DNA of 11,938 bases from Chloroflexota bacterium (GCA_016190405.1 JACPQO010000107.1:1-11938); one strand, 5' to 3'. Positions 1 through 6,601 are shown, numbered from the stretch's first letter. Numbers and translations: made by a program. The notes: a model not told the origin generated them from the letters alone.

Positions 1-1
1 C

Positions 2-142
2 AAGGAGACGGTGCGCGGCTTCCGCGAGATCCTGGAGGGGAAGTGGGACCACCTGCCGGAGCAGGCGTTCTACATGGTGGGGACTATCGAGGAGGCGGCC
101 GAGCAGGCGGAACGGATGGAGAAGGAAGCGGCGGCAGTATGA
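2..142 (+). CDS. atpD: ATP synthase F1 subunit beta, C-terminal end (partial)
   Basis: This is the last 46 codons plus TGA (140-142) of a gene that begins before the window. The reading frame starts at base 2. The translation contains [28 protein letters not shown] and a charged C-terminal helix, the usual end of the F1 beta subunit. The beta subunit carries the catalytic sites for ATP synthesis in the membrane-attached F1 head. The epsilon gene atpC normally follows directly; here a two-gene insert of about 1.6 kb intervenes. The identification is strong because this C-terminal stretch is highly conserved; only the upstream part is missing. Confidence 0.95.
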   Translation, partial: KETVRGFREILEGKWDHLPEQAFYMVGTIEEAAEQAERMEKEAAAV

Positions 143-187
143 CGGTTACACCTTGCGAGTGACTAGAGTATCTGTTCTCATCTTGTC

Positions 188-1042
188 ATGGCCAGTTGCA
201 TTTTCCTTGGCGACTATGCCGTCGACCGCAGAGCCGGGATCTGCACGATCACGCTTGAATGCGAGACCCGTGAAGCCCTCGAGTGGTTTGAACACATCGT
301 ATTGGCGTCCTTCCCAGGCGCAAACCTGGCGCGCGGTGGAAGAGCAGAACGAACCGGATTGCTCGGGTTCGGGCGAAGGCTACGATTGGTGGGCCGTTTG
401 AGCGCAGAGGGAGCAGACGCCATAGTAGACGTCCTGAAGCTGCTCAGCGCTACGCTAACTATCGAGGATAGCTTGGACGAGAGCCACGCGTTCGCATATC
501 ATAAGGATGAAGACCCGTCTGGCGAACTCGTTCGGTCGCAGGTCGGTCAGTTGGTTTATGCGGCAAAATACGCTCGGCCGCCGGATCCAGCGGCACGCGA
601 GCGAATTACACGTGCCGTCAGTCGATTCATCAACAGGCACCCTAGATACCGCGGGGCAGGGTGGATCGGAGCCGTGCCGCCTCATCTGTGGACAACACAA
701 GCCAGTCTTTGCAGAAGCATTGTGAAAGACGTTGCCACCGTTGTCGGGCTTCCATTAGTGACAGTGATGCGAACCGAATCGCGGACCCAGCAGAAGGAAA
801 TCACAGACGACAACCGGCGCAGAGGAGTTGAAAAACGTTTCGAGAACCAACGCGGTTCAATGCGCATCAACCAGGACCTTGCGGGTGGGGCCATCGTTCT
901 CATTGACGACCTGTACGGCTCGGGTGGCAGTATGCTCGAATGCGCAAGGGCTGCGCGTGAAGCTGGCGCGGGTGAAGTCCTCGGTCTAGCGATCACGAAG
1001 CAGCGGCTCTTCGAAGGCGTGCGGATGACGAGTAATGTATAG
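188..1042 (+). CDS. ComF-like phosphoribosyltransferase with novel N-terminal region
   Basis: The product is 284 residues. The C-terminal part (about residues 115-275) looks like a type I phosphoribosyltransferase of the ComF kind. It has a YAAKY stretch (124-128), TQQKEITDDNRRRG (200-213) and the PRPP-binding loop VLIDDLYGSGGS (237-248). Residues 1-110 match no domain I recognise, and the CxxC zinc motif of true ComF is absent, so canonical competence ComF is unlikely. The family binds PRPP and transfers or releases phosphoribosyl groups; the substrate here is unknown. The ATG at 188 has no clear Shine-Dalgarno sequence, and it lies 45 bases after atpD, so expression may depend on the ATP synthase transcript. 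GC content is clearly below that of the flanking genes, consistent with transfer. It is paired with the next gene in the same frame. The domain call is fairly sure; the function is not. Confidence 0.82.
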   Translation: MASCIFLGDYAVDRRAGICTITLECETREALEWFEHIVLASFPGANLARGGRAERTGLLGFGRRLRLVGRLSAEGADAIVDVLKLLSATLTIEDSLDESHAFAYHKDEDPSGELVRSQVGQLVYAAKYARPPDPAARERITRAVSRFINRHPRYRGAGWIGAVPPHLWTTQASLCRSIVKDVATVVGLPLVTVMRTESRTQQKEITDDNRRRGVEKRFENQRGSMRINQDLAGGAIVLIDDLYGSGGSMLECARAAREAGAGEVLGLAITKQRLFEGVRMTSNV

Positions 1043-1051
1043 GTGCTAGCG

Positions 1052-1786
1052 ATGGCCCTTGATAGCGCGATCCGGCAGTTCGAATGCCCTGATGATCTCG
1101 CCACGGTGATCGGCCCCAAACGCCTCTATGCGGTCGGCAATTCAGACCTCGTGGGGTCTGTAGCGATCGGCATCTGCGGATCACGGCAGGCATCGCCTAG
1201 CGGACTGGAACGCGCATGGGAATTCGGTCGAGAGGCGGCGTTGAGAGGTGCCACAGTCATCAGTGGCTACGCGCGTGGAGTAGACCGACAAGCGCATCTG
1301 GGCGCCTTGGCCGCAGGCGGGTCTACTATCGCGGTACTGCCTGAGGGCATCAGGTACTTTCGTTTGTCGAAAGAACTTGCAGAGTTCGCGGATGACAGGA
1401 ACTTTGTGGCCATTTCGATGTTCCAACCCGATGCTCGCTGGCAGCCGTGGAGAGCAATGGAACGAAACAAACTCATAGTTGCTCTGTCAAGGGCGCTGTT
1501 TGTGATAGAAGCAGGGGAGACCGGTGGGACAATGGAGGCAGCGTTCACGAGCCACAAGCTGGGTAGGACCGTATACGTGGTCGAATTCAAGAATGAGCGG
1601 CCCGGCAGGGAAGGCAATCGCGAACTGATGCGCCGGTTCGCACAGCCCGTAAAAACGATTCGCGAATTGCGGTCACAGCTTGACGTGGTTGTCAACACTT
1701 CCGACGAAGTGATGCCGGGCCAGTTGACCATGAGCCTAGGCCGCGAGACTTCGTTGGGGCGAGAAACCAATGCCCCTGAGGGTTGA
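1052..1786 (+). CDS. Stand-alone DprA/Smf-like SLOG domain protein
   Basis: The product is 244 residues and is essentially the Rossmann-like core of DprA. Visible motifs are RLYAVGN (24-30), GICGSRQAS (40-48), SGYARGVDRQAH (71-82), TIAVLPEG (92-99), MERNKLIVALS (137-147) and EAGETGGTMEAA (153-164). Canonical DprA is longer, with an N-terminal SAM-like domain and often a C-terminal winged helix; neither is evident. DprA binds ssDNA and loads RecA, while related SLOG proteins bind or process nucleotide-derived ligands, so a signalling or sensing role is possible. I prefer the ATG at 1052 because AGGTG (1041-1045) precedes it by 6 bases; a GTG at 1043 directly abuts the upstream stop. The C-terminal tail carries LGRETSLGRET and reads 17 bases into atpC, so its end may have been supplied by the insertion junction. 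Confidence 0.85.
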   Translation: MALDSAIRQFECPDDLATVIGPKRLYAVGNSDLVGSVAIGICGSRQASPSGLERAWEFGREAALRGATVISGYARGVDRQAHLGALAAGGSTIAVLPEGIRYFRLSKELAEFADDRNFVAISMFQPDARWQPWRAMERNKLIVALSRALFVIEAGETGGTMEAAFTSHKLGRTVYVVEFKNERPGREGNRELMRRFAQPVKTIRELRSQLDVVVNTSDEVMPGQLTMSLGRETSLGRETNAPEG

Positions 1787-2210
1787 TATCGTCACGGCGG
1801 AGCGGGTGGTCTACTCCGAGGAAGGGGTGGACCGGGTGATGGTGCCCGGGGTCGTGGGCGAGCTGGGCGTGCTGCCCCTGCACGCGCCGCTCATGACCAT
1901 GATCCAGCCCGGCGTGCTGCGCATCGTCAAGGGGGACGACGAGATCGAGATGGCGATCACCGGCGGCTTCCTGGAGGTGCGCCAGAACCGGATCACCATC
2001 CTGGCCGACGCCGCCGAACGGGCCGAAGAGATCGACCTGGTGCGGGCGGAGGAGGCGCGCCGCCTGGCGGAAAGGAGCATCGAGGAACGGACGACGGAGA
2101 TCGACCTGTCACGGGCGGAGGCGGCGCTGGCGCGGGCCCTGGCGCGGCTGAAGGTGGCGGAGCGACGCCGGCGGCGGGCCGGCGTACGGCCGGGCCCGCC
2201 CGGCCCCTGA
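1770..2210 (+). CDS. atpC: ATP synthase F1 subunit epsilon
   Basis: The product is 146 residues. The N-terminal beta-sandwich is recognisable (VDIVTAERVVYSEE, VVGELGVLPLHAPLMT, PGVLRI, ITGGFLEVRQNRITILAD). It is followed by a two-helix C-terminal domain and a basic, Gly/Pro-rich tail (about residues 133-146). Epsilon links the F1 head to the c-ring rotor, and its helices can inhibit ATP hydrolysis. The start codon lies inside the end of the SLOG gene (17-base overlap), and only a weak GGGGCGAG (1756-1763) precedes it. Translational coupling to the inserted gene is therefore possible. Normally the gene would follow atpD within a few bases, so the insert must be read through for balanced subunit expression. 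murA follows after 23 bases. Confidence 0.95.
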   Translation: MPLRVDIVTAERVVYSEEGVDRVMVPGVVGELGVLPLHAPLMTMIQPGVLRIVKGDDEIEMAITGGFLEVRQNRITILADAAERAEEIDLVRAEEARRLAERSIEERTTEIDLSRAEAALARALARLKVAERRRRRAGVRPGPPGP

Positions 2211-2233
2211 GCCGGACGGAGAGCGGGCCAATC

Positions 2234-3505
2234 ATGCGAGCAGAGGCCACGGGCCGCACCCTCGTCATCGAGGGCGGGCACGCCCTGCGCGGCCGTGTGA
2301 CGGTCAGCGGCTCCAAGAACGCCACCATGGGCGCCATGGCCGCCGCCCTCCTCGTGCCGGACGACTGCATCCTGGAGAACGTCCCCGACATCGAGGACGT
2401 GGCCCACATGGCCGAGGTGTTGCGCAGCCTAGGCGCCACGGTAGAGCGGCTGGACGCCCACGCGCTGCGGCTGAACGCCGCCAATTTGCACAGTTGGTCG
2501 CCGCCGTCCGAACTCGTCGGCAACCTGCGGGGGAGCTTCCTGGTGATGGGCGCCCTGCTGTCGCGCCTGGGTCGGGCGGCCTGCTCGCCGCCCGGCGGCG
2601 ACGTCATCGGGCAGCGGCCCATCGACGTGCACCTGGCGGGCTTCGCCGCCCTGGGGGCAGAGGTCAGCCGCGAGGGCGACAAGTTCGTGGCCCAGGCGGA
2701 GCAGCTGGGGGGCGCCACCATCTTCGCGGACTACCCCAGCGTCCTGGGGACCCAGAACCTGATGCTGGCCACGGTCATGGCCCAGGGGCGCAGCACCATC
2801 GTCAACGCGGCCGCCGAGCCGGAGGTGCAGAGCCTGGCGGCGATGCTGCGGCAGATGGGCGCCCGCATCTCCGGCGCCGGCAGCCATACGGTGGAGATCG
2901 AGGGGATGCCAGAACTCAAGGGAAGCCGCTACAGTATCATCCCGGACCGGCTGGAGGCCGGCACCTACGCCATCGCGGCGGCCATCACGCGCGGGGAGGT
3001 CGCGGTGGAAGGGGCCTGCCCGGAGCACCTGCTATCGCTGACCTCGAAACTCCGCGAGGCCGGCGTCGCGGTGCGGCTGAACGACGACCGGATGACCGTG
3101 CAGGGCGCCGCCGACCTGAAACCCCTGACCATTCAGGCGCTGCCCTACCCAGGTCTGGCCACGGACCTCCAGGCACCCATGGCCGTGCTATTGACCCAGG
3201 CCAACGGCGTTAGCTACGTGCACGAGCGGGTGTTCGACAACCGGCTGCTCTACGTCAGCGAGTTGCGGAAGATGGGCGCCGAGGTAGTGACTACCGGGAC
3301 CACCACTGCTATCATTAGCGGGCCTACTCCGCTGATGGGGGCCCGCGTGCGCGCGCTGGACGTGCGGGCCGGTGCGGCCCTGATCCTGGCGGGGCTGGTC
3401 GCCCGGGGCCGCACGGAGATCACCGATATCTACCACGTGGACCGGGGGTACGAGCGGATCGACGAGAAGCTGCGCGGGCTGGGCGCGGTTGTGGAGAGGG
3501 CGTAG
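2234..3505 (+). CDS. murA: UDP-N-acetylglucosamine 1-carboxyvinyltransferase, Asp-type
   Basis: The product is 423 residues, normal for MurA, which transfers enolpyruvate from PEP to UDP-GlcNAc in the first committed step of peptidoglycan synthesis in the cytoplasm. It has SGSKNA with the conserved Lys28, NLRGSFLVMG, GQRPIDVHLAG, PDRLEAGTYAIAAA and ATDLQAP with the catalytic-type Asp311 (E. coli Asp305). The active-site loop reads PPGGDVIGQRP, so residue 123 is Asp at the position of E. coli Cys115. The Asp form is known from mycobacteria and Chlamydia and makes the enzyme insensitive to fosfomycin. GGAGAG (2218-2223) lies 10 bases before the ATG. Its stop directly abuts the mreB start, so the two are surely co-transcribed. 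Presence of MurA argues that this organism makes peptidoglycan. Confidence 0.95.
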   Translation: MRAEATGRTLVIEGGHALRGRVTVSGSKNATMGAMAAALLVPDDCILENVPDIEDVAHMAEVLRSLGATVERLDAHALRLNAANLHSWSPPSELVGNLRGSFLVMGALLSRLGRAACSPPGGDVIGQRPIDVHLAGFAALGAEVSREGDKFVAQAEQLGGATIFADYPSVLGTQNLMLATVMAQGRSTIVNAAAEPEVQSLAAMLRQMGARISGAGSHTVEIEGMPELKGSRYSIIPDRLEAGTYAIAAAITRGEVAVEGACPEHLLSLTSKLREAGVAVRLNDDRMTVQGAADLKPLTIQALPYPGLATDLQAPMAVLLTQANGVSYVHERVFDNRLLYVSELRKMGAEVVTTGTTTAIISGPTPLMGARVRALDVRAGAALILAGLVARGRTEITDIYHVDRGYERIDEKLRGLGAVVERA

Positions 3506-4534
3506 ATGTTCGGGATGCGGATAGGGGTTGACCTGGGCACGGCCAACGTTCTGATTTACGTCAAGGGCCGCGGGATCGTCATCGCCGAGCCTTCAGTCGT
3601 GGCGGTGGCCCAGCGCGACAACAGCATCGTCGCCGTCGGCACCGAGGCGCGTGAAATGCTGGGCCGCACCCCGGGCGCTATCCAGGTGATCCGGCCCATG
3701 CGCGACGGCGTCATCGCCGATTACCTGACCACGGAGGCGATGCTCCGCTACTTCATCGCCAAGGTGGTGGGCCGCATCTCGCTGATAAAGCCGGAGGTGA
3801 TGATCTGCGTGCCGGCGGGCGTCACCGGCGTGGAGCAACGGGCGGTGCAGGACGCCTGCGAGGCGGCGGGGGCGCGCCGGCCGGCCCACGTGATCCCGGA
3901 ACCGCTGGCGGCCGCCATCGGCGCCCGCATCCCGGTAGGCTCGCCCCAGGGCCACATGATCGTCGACATCGGCGGCGGCCGCACGGAGGCAGCCGTCATC
4001 TCCATGTACGGCATCGTGGTCAGCGAGTCGGTGCGGGTGGCGGGGGACCGCCTGGACGACGCCATCGCCGCCTACGTGAAGCGAAAGCACAACCTGATCA
4101 TCGGCGACCGGACGGCGGAAGAGCTGAAGATCGCCATCGGCAGCGCCCTTCCCCTGGAGGAGGAGCTGACCTACCAGGTACGGGGGCGCGACCAGATCAG
4201 CGGCCTGCCCCGGACGATCACTGTGACCTCCGCCGATACGGCGCAGGCGATCCAGGACGCCCTACAGGCCATCATCGGCGCCGTCCGCTCGGTGCTGGAG
4301 CGGACGCCGCCGGAGCTGGCCTCCGACGTGGTGGACCGAGGGATCGTCCTCGCCGGCGGCACCGCCCTCCTGCGCAACATCGATCGGCTGATCACGCAGG
4401 AGATAGGCATCTCCTGCTACGTGGCTGATAACCCCATGGACTGCGTGGCCATCGGCGCCGGCATCGCCCTGGACCACCTGGAGCTGATCAAGCGGGCGCA
4501 GCCCCCCGAGGGCGAGTGGCTGGTTAGTTTCTAG
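3506..4534 (+). CDS. mreB: Rod shape-determining actin homologue MreB
   Basis: The product is 342 residues, the usual MreB size. Actin-fold signatures are visible: [17 protein letters not shown] (phosphate 1, residues 7-23), [25 protein letters not shown] (130-140), the phosphate 2 loop [14 protein letters not shown] (151-164) and [15 protein letters not shown] (adenosine region). MreB forms membrane-bound ATP-dependent filaments that guide lateral wall synthesis. The phosphate 2 loop has Arg159 where MreB usually has Thr (GGGTTE). The gene starts on the base after the murA stop, with GGAGAGGG (3493-3500) 5 bases upstream, so wall precursor synthesis and cell shape are transcriptionally linked. 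No mreC or mreD follows; a hairpin and the convergent rex gene come next. A divergent MreB paralogue (Mbl-like) is the alternative. Confidence 0.92.
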   Translation: MFGMRIGVDLGTANVLIYVKGRGIVIAEPSVVAVAQRDNSIVAVGTEAREMLGRTPGAIQVIRPMRDGVIADYLTTEAMLRYFIAKVVGRISLIKPEVMICVPAGVTGVEQRAVQDACEAAGARRPAHVIPEPLAAAIGARIPVGSPQGHMIVDIGGGRTEAAVISMYGIVVSESVRVAGDRLDDAIAAYVKRKHNLIIGDRTAEELKIAIGSALPLEEELTYQVRGRDQISGLPRTITVTSADTAQAIQDALQAIIGAVRSVLERTPPELASDVVDRGIVLAGGTALLRNIDRLITQEIGISCYVADNPMDCVAIGAGIALDHLELIKRAQPPEGEWLVSF

Positions 4535-4556
4535 CCCCCTGCTGCCCACCCCGGCC

Positions 4557-4585
4557 AGAGCAAAGAGGCGGCAACCTCTTGCTCT
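4557..4585. terminator. Hairpin between mreB and rex, possible bidirectional terminator
   Basis: AGAGCAAAGAGG (4557-4568) pairs with CCTCTTGCTCT (4575-4585) around a CGGCAA loop, with one bulged A. It lies 22 bases after the mreB stop and between convergent genes, where a terminator is expected. It is not followed by a clean U-tract on either strand, only by T-rich heptamers on the + side, so intrinsic termination is unproven. The right arm merges into the heptamer array that follows. Confidence 0.4.
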
Positions 4586-4622
4586 TTGCTCTTTGCTCTA
4601 TGCTCTATGCTCTATGGTCTTT
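4581..4622. repeat. Tandem heptamer array, six units
   Basis: The units are GCTCTTT (twice), GCTCTAT (three times) and a variant GGTCTTT. The array fills the gap between the mreB and rex stop codons and ends 4 bases before the last codon of rex. It resembles the short tandemly repeated heptamers (STRR) known from cyanobacteria. A second, unrelated heptamer array lies at 6608-6635. Confidence 0.9.
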
Positions 4623-4626
4623 TGCC

Positions 4627-5259
4627 CTACTTAGCCCGCCCCTGCGCGTTCTTCAGGTAATAGGTCATGCTCTGCAGCGAGAGCACGGGGTCGACGCGCT
4701 TAACGTATATCCCGCGGGGGACGTGCGCGGCTATGGGCGCGTAGTTGAGGATGGCGCGGACGCCGCAGCGGACCAGGGCGTCGATGACTTGCTGCGCGGT
4801 CTCGCCGGGCACGGCCACGATCCCCACGTCCACCGGGTTTTCGCTGAGGACGTTCTCCAGCTCGTTGGTGTGCTTGATTCGCAGGCCATCGGCCTTGGTG
4901 CCCACCACGCCGGCGTCGGCATCGAAGGCCTCCACGATGCGGAACCCCTGGGGCGCGAACCCCTCGTAGCCCAGGATGGCCCGCCCCAGGCGCCCCACGC
5001 CGATGAGCGCCATCCGCCACTGGCGCTCCAGTCCCAGGATCTGGCGTAGCTCATCCAGCAGCTTACGGACGTTGTAGCCGCGCCCCTGCTTGCCGAAGCG
5101 GCCAAAGTAGCTTAGGTCCTTGCGGATCTGGGCCGGGGTGACGTTCAACTGGCTGCCCAGCTCCTGGGAGCTCACCACCTCGCGGCCCTGAGCCTCCAGG
5201 GCTGCCAGCGCCCTGGCGTACAAGGGCAGGCGGTCGATTACAACCGGAGGTATCTCCAT
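4627..5259 (-). CDS. rex: Redox-sensing transcriptional repressor Rex
   Basis: The product is 210 residues, typical for Rex. The N-terminal winged helix spans about residues 1-80 and includes SSQELGSQLNVTPAQIRKDLSYFG (30-53) and GKQGRGYNV. The NAD(H)-binding Rossmann domain has GVGRLG (87-92) and the acidic turn AFD (111-113). The C-terminal domain-swap helix is SMTYYLKN. Rex dimers bind DNA when the NADH/NAD+ ratio is low and release it when NADH rises, and they typically control fermentation and respiration genes. ATG 5259 is preceded by AAGG and AGGGGG. A sigma70-type promoter and a Rex-box-like palindrome lie upstream in the space shared with the divergent CoA-transferase genes, so autoregulation and control of those genes are both plausible. 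The identification is strong. Confidence 0.96.
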   Translation of the reverse strand: MEIPPVVIDRLPLYARALAALEAQGREVVSSQELGSQLNVTPAQIRKDLSYFGRFGKQGRGYNVRKLLDELRQILGLERQWRMALIGVGRLGRAILGYEGFAPQGFRIVEAFDADAGVVGTKADGLRIKHTNELENVLSENPVDVGIVAVPGETAQQVIDALVRCGVRAILNYAPIAAHVPRGIYVKRVDPVLSLQSMTYYLKNAQGRAK

Positions 5260-5337
5260 ACGGCCTTATCCCCCTATAGGCCTAACTTATGAGAGCGATA
5301 TATCAATCGTATCTTCCACAATCGATGGCTTGAGCTT

Positions 5338-5366
5338 CTTATAGCACCCCTCTCCGCTCTCGTCAA
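5338..5366 (-). promoter_or_regulatory. Sigma70-type promoter of rex
   Basis: Reading the minus strand, TTGACG (5366-5361) and TATAAG (5343-5338) are separated by exactly 17 bases. A TGC just before the -10 makes it an extended -10. It predicts a rex leader of about 70 bases. The fit to consensus is unusually good for GC-rich DNA. Confidence 0.72.
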
Positions 5367-5367
5367 T

Positions 5368-5391
5368 AGTTTGTGCATCTTGATACAAACT
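5368..5391. promoter_or_regulatory. Inverted repeat resembling a Rex operator
   Basis: AGTTTGT and ACAAACT form a perfect 7-bp inverted repeat around 10 bases. The inner 18 bp (5371-5388) fit the Rex box form TTGTGAA-N4-TTCACAA at 10 of its 14 fixed positions: TTGTG and the second A of the left half, and ACAA of the right half. The site abuts the -35 of the rex promoter on its upstream side and lies 44 bases before the CoA-transferase start. It could serve either gene. The imperfect inner positions leave room for another dimeric regulator. Confidence 0.55.
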
Positions 5392-5411
5392 CGCTGGCGG
5401 CGCCCGCCCCC

Positions 5412-5420
5412 TGCTAGAAT
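5412..5420 (+). promoter_or_regulatory. Possible extended -10 for the CoA-transferase operon
   Basis: TG at 5412-5413, one base, then TAGAAT (5415-5420) resembles an extended -10. No convincing -35 lies 16-18 bases upstream. A start near 5427 would give a leader of about 8 bases before ATG 5435, which has no clear Shine-Dalgarno sequence. The support is weak. Confidence 0.25.
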
Positions 5421-5434
5421 GGCGGCGATGCCCT

Positions 5435-6601
5435 ATGGCTGGCGCTCTCCAAGGCATCCGCGTCCTGGACCTGACTGAAGGCATCGCCGGGCCTTACGCC
5501 ACGGGCCTCATGGCCGGACTGGGCGCCGAAGTCGTCAAGATCGAGCGGCCGGGCCCGGGCGACGCGGCCCGCCGCTGGGGGCCCTTCCCGGCCGACCGGC
5601 CCCATCCGCAGCGCAGCGGGCTGTTCCTTTATCTGAACGGCGGCAAGAAGAGCGTGACCCTGGACCCGGCCTCGGCCACGGGCCGGCGGCTGCTCCTGCG
5701 GCTGGCCGCCACGGCGGACATAGTGTTCCACGACGACGCAGACGCACTCCGCCTCGACGAACTGGCCTCCCGAAACCCTGAAGGTATCCTGGTCACCGTG
5801 TCACCGTTCGGCAGCAGCGGGCCCTACGCCGGCTACGCGGGCGCCGAGGCCGTCTACCAGGCGCTGTGCGGCCTCGTGTACATCACCGGCGAGCCGTCGC
5901 GGGAGCCGTTGACCGTGGGCGTGCCCCTGGCCCAGTACTCGGCGGGGCAACTGGCCTTCACCGCCGCCCTGACGGCCTATCACCACCGCCCGCGCGGCGG
6001 CCGGGGCCAGGAGGTCGAAGTGTCGTTGCTGGAGGCCGCGACCACCGTCATGGAACACGCCCCCGCCATCTGGTCCTACCGCAAGCGGGTGCGCCGGCGG
6101 CTGGGCAACCTGGGCGGGCTGGCCGGCTGGGGCATATACGCCTGCCGCGATGGCTACGTGGGCGTGATCTCCGGCCTGGGACAGGCGTACGAATCGTTCC
6201 TGGAGTGGGTCGGGTTGACCGACCCCAAGTTCCGCGCCTGGGCCGCCCGCACGGAGCACGCCGGCGAGATGCACGCCGCCATCATCGCCTTCCTGGCCGA
6301 CCGCAACAAGCGCGAGGTGTTCCAGGAGGCGCAGGGAAAGGGCATCCCCTTCGGGTATGTGTGCACGGTGGCGGACCTGGCCGCCTCGCCCCAGCTGGCG
6401 GCGCGGGAGTTCTTCCCGGAGGTGGAGCAGCCGGCAGGGGGCCGCCTGAAGCTGCCGGGAGCGCCCTTCCTGATGTCGGAGACGCCCTGGCGCGCGGCGC
6501 CCGCCCCCACCCTGGGCGAGCACAACGCCGAGGTCCTCTGTGGAGAGCTCGGGATCTCCAGGCCAGAGTTGGGCCGGCTGCGACAGGCGGGGGTGGTGTG
6601 A
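5435..6601 (+). CDS. CaiB/BaiF class III CoA-transferase, catalytic Asp replaced
   Basis: The product is 388 residues, near the usual 390-430. Class III signatures are IRVLDLTEGIAGPYATG (8-24), LGAEVVKIERP (29-39), VSPFGSSGPYAGY (122-134) and GGRGQEVEVSLLEA. Members move CoA between acyl-CoA and a carboxylic acid through an aspartyl intermediate (Asp169 in formyl-CoA transferase). At the equivalent place this protein reads VPLAQYSAGQ, with Gln167 (codon CAG, 5933-5935) where VPxxDxxxG is expected. It may therefore be the non-catalytic partner in a heteromer with the next gene. Heteromeric class III enzymes are known, such as benzylsuccinate BbsEF and malate SmtAB. The stop overlaps the next start by one base. 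Upstream lies a Rex-like operator. The family is certain; the substrate is unknown. Confidence 0.92.
   Translation: MAGALQGIRVLDLTEGIAGPYATGLMAGLGAEVVKIERPGPGDAARRWGPFPADRPHPQRSGLFLYLNGGKKSVTLDPASATGRRLLLRLAATADIVFHDDADALRLDELASRNPEGILVTVSPFGSSGPYAGYAGAEAVYQALCGLVYITGEPSREPLTVGVPLAQYSAGQLAFTAALTAYHHRPRGGRGQEVEVSLLEAATTVMEHAPAIWSYRKRVRRRLGNLGGLAGWGIYACRDGYVGVISGLGQAYESFLEWVGLTDPKFRAWAARTEHAGEMHAAIIAFLADRNKREVFQEAQGKGIPFGYVCTVADLAASPQLAAREFFPEVEQPAGGRLKLPGAPFLMSETPWRAAPAPTLGEHNAEVLCGELGISRPELGRLRQAGVV

Noticed and set aside
141..187. Dedicated promoter for the inserted cassette
   Set aside because: TTGCGA and TAGAGT are present but are not at a workable spacing, so I do not call a promoter.
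682..1119. Minus-strand open frame over the PRTase-SLOG junction
   Set aside because: It overlaps the PRPP loop coding region antisense and shows no recognisable motif.
140..1772. Target-site duplication or terminal inverted repeats of the insert
   Set aside because: Comparing the bases after atpD with those before atpC showed no convincing direct or inverted repeat, and the cassette has no transposase or integrase gene.
188..1786. Canonical ComF-DprA natural transformation pair
   Set aside because: The PRTase lacks the ComF zinc-finger region, and the DprA-like protein lacks the N-terminal SAM-like and C-terminal winged-helix domains; no other competence gene is in the window.
4581..4622. 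CRISPR-like array
   Set aside because: The units are 7 bases long with no spacers, so it is a simple tandem repeat.
4579..5049. Plus-strand open frame over rex
   Set aside because: Antisense to a well-conserved Rex gene, and its start is made of the heptamer array.
5866..6600. Upstream extension of the second CoA-transferase frame
   Set aside because: It overlaps the first CoA-transferase in another frame and translates to low-complexity Arg/Gly/Pro sequence. Conserved family sequence begins only at about 6655.
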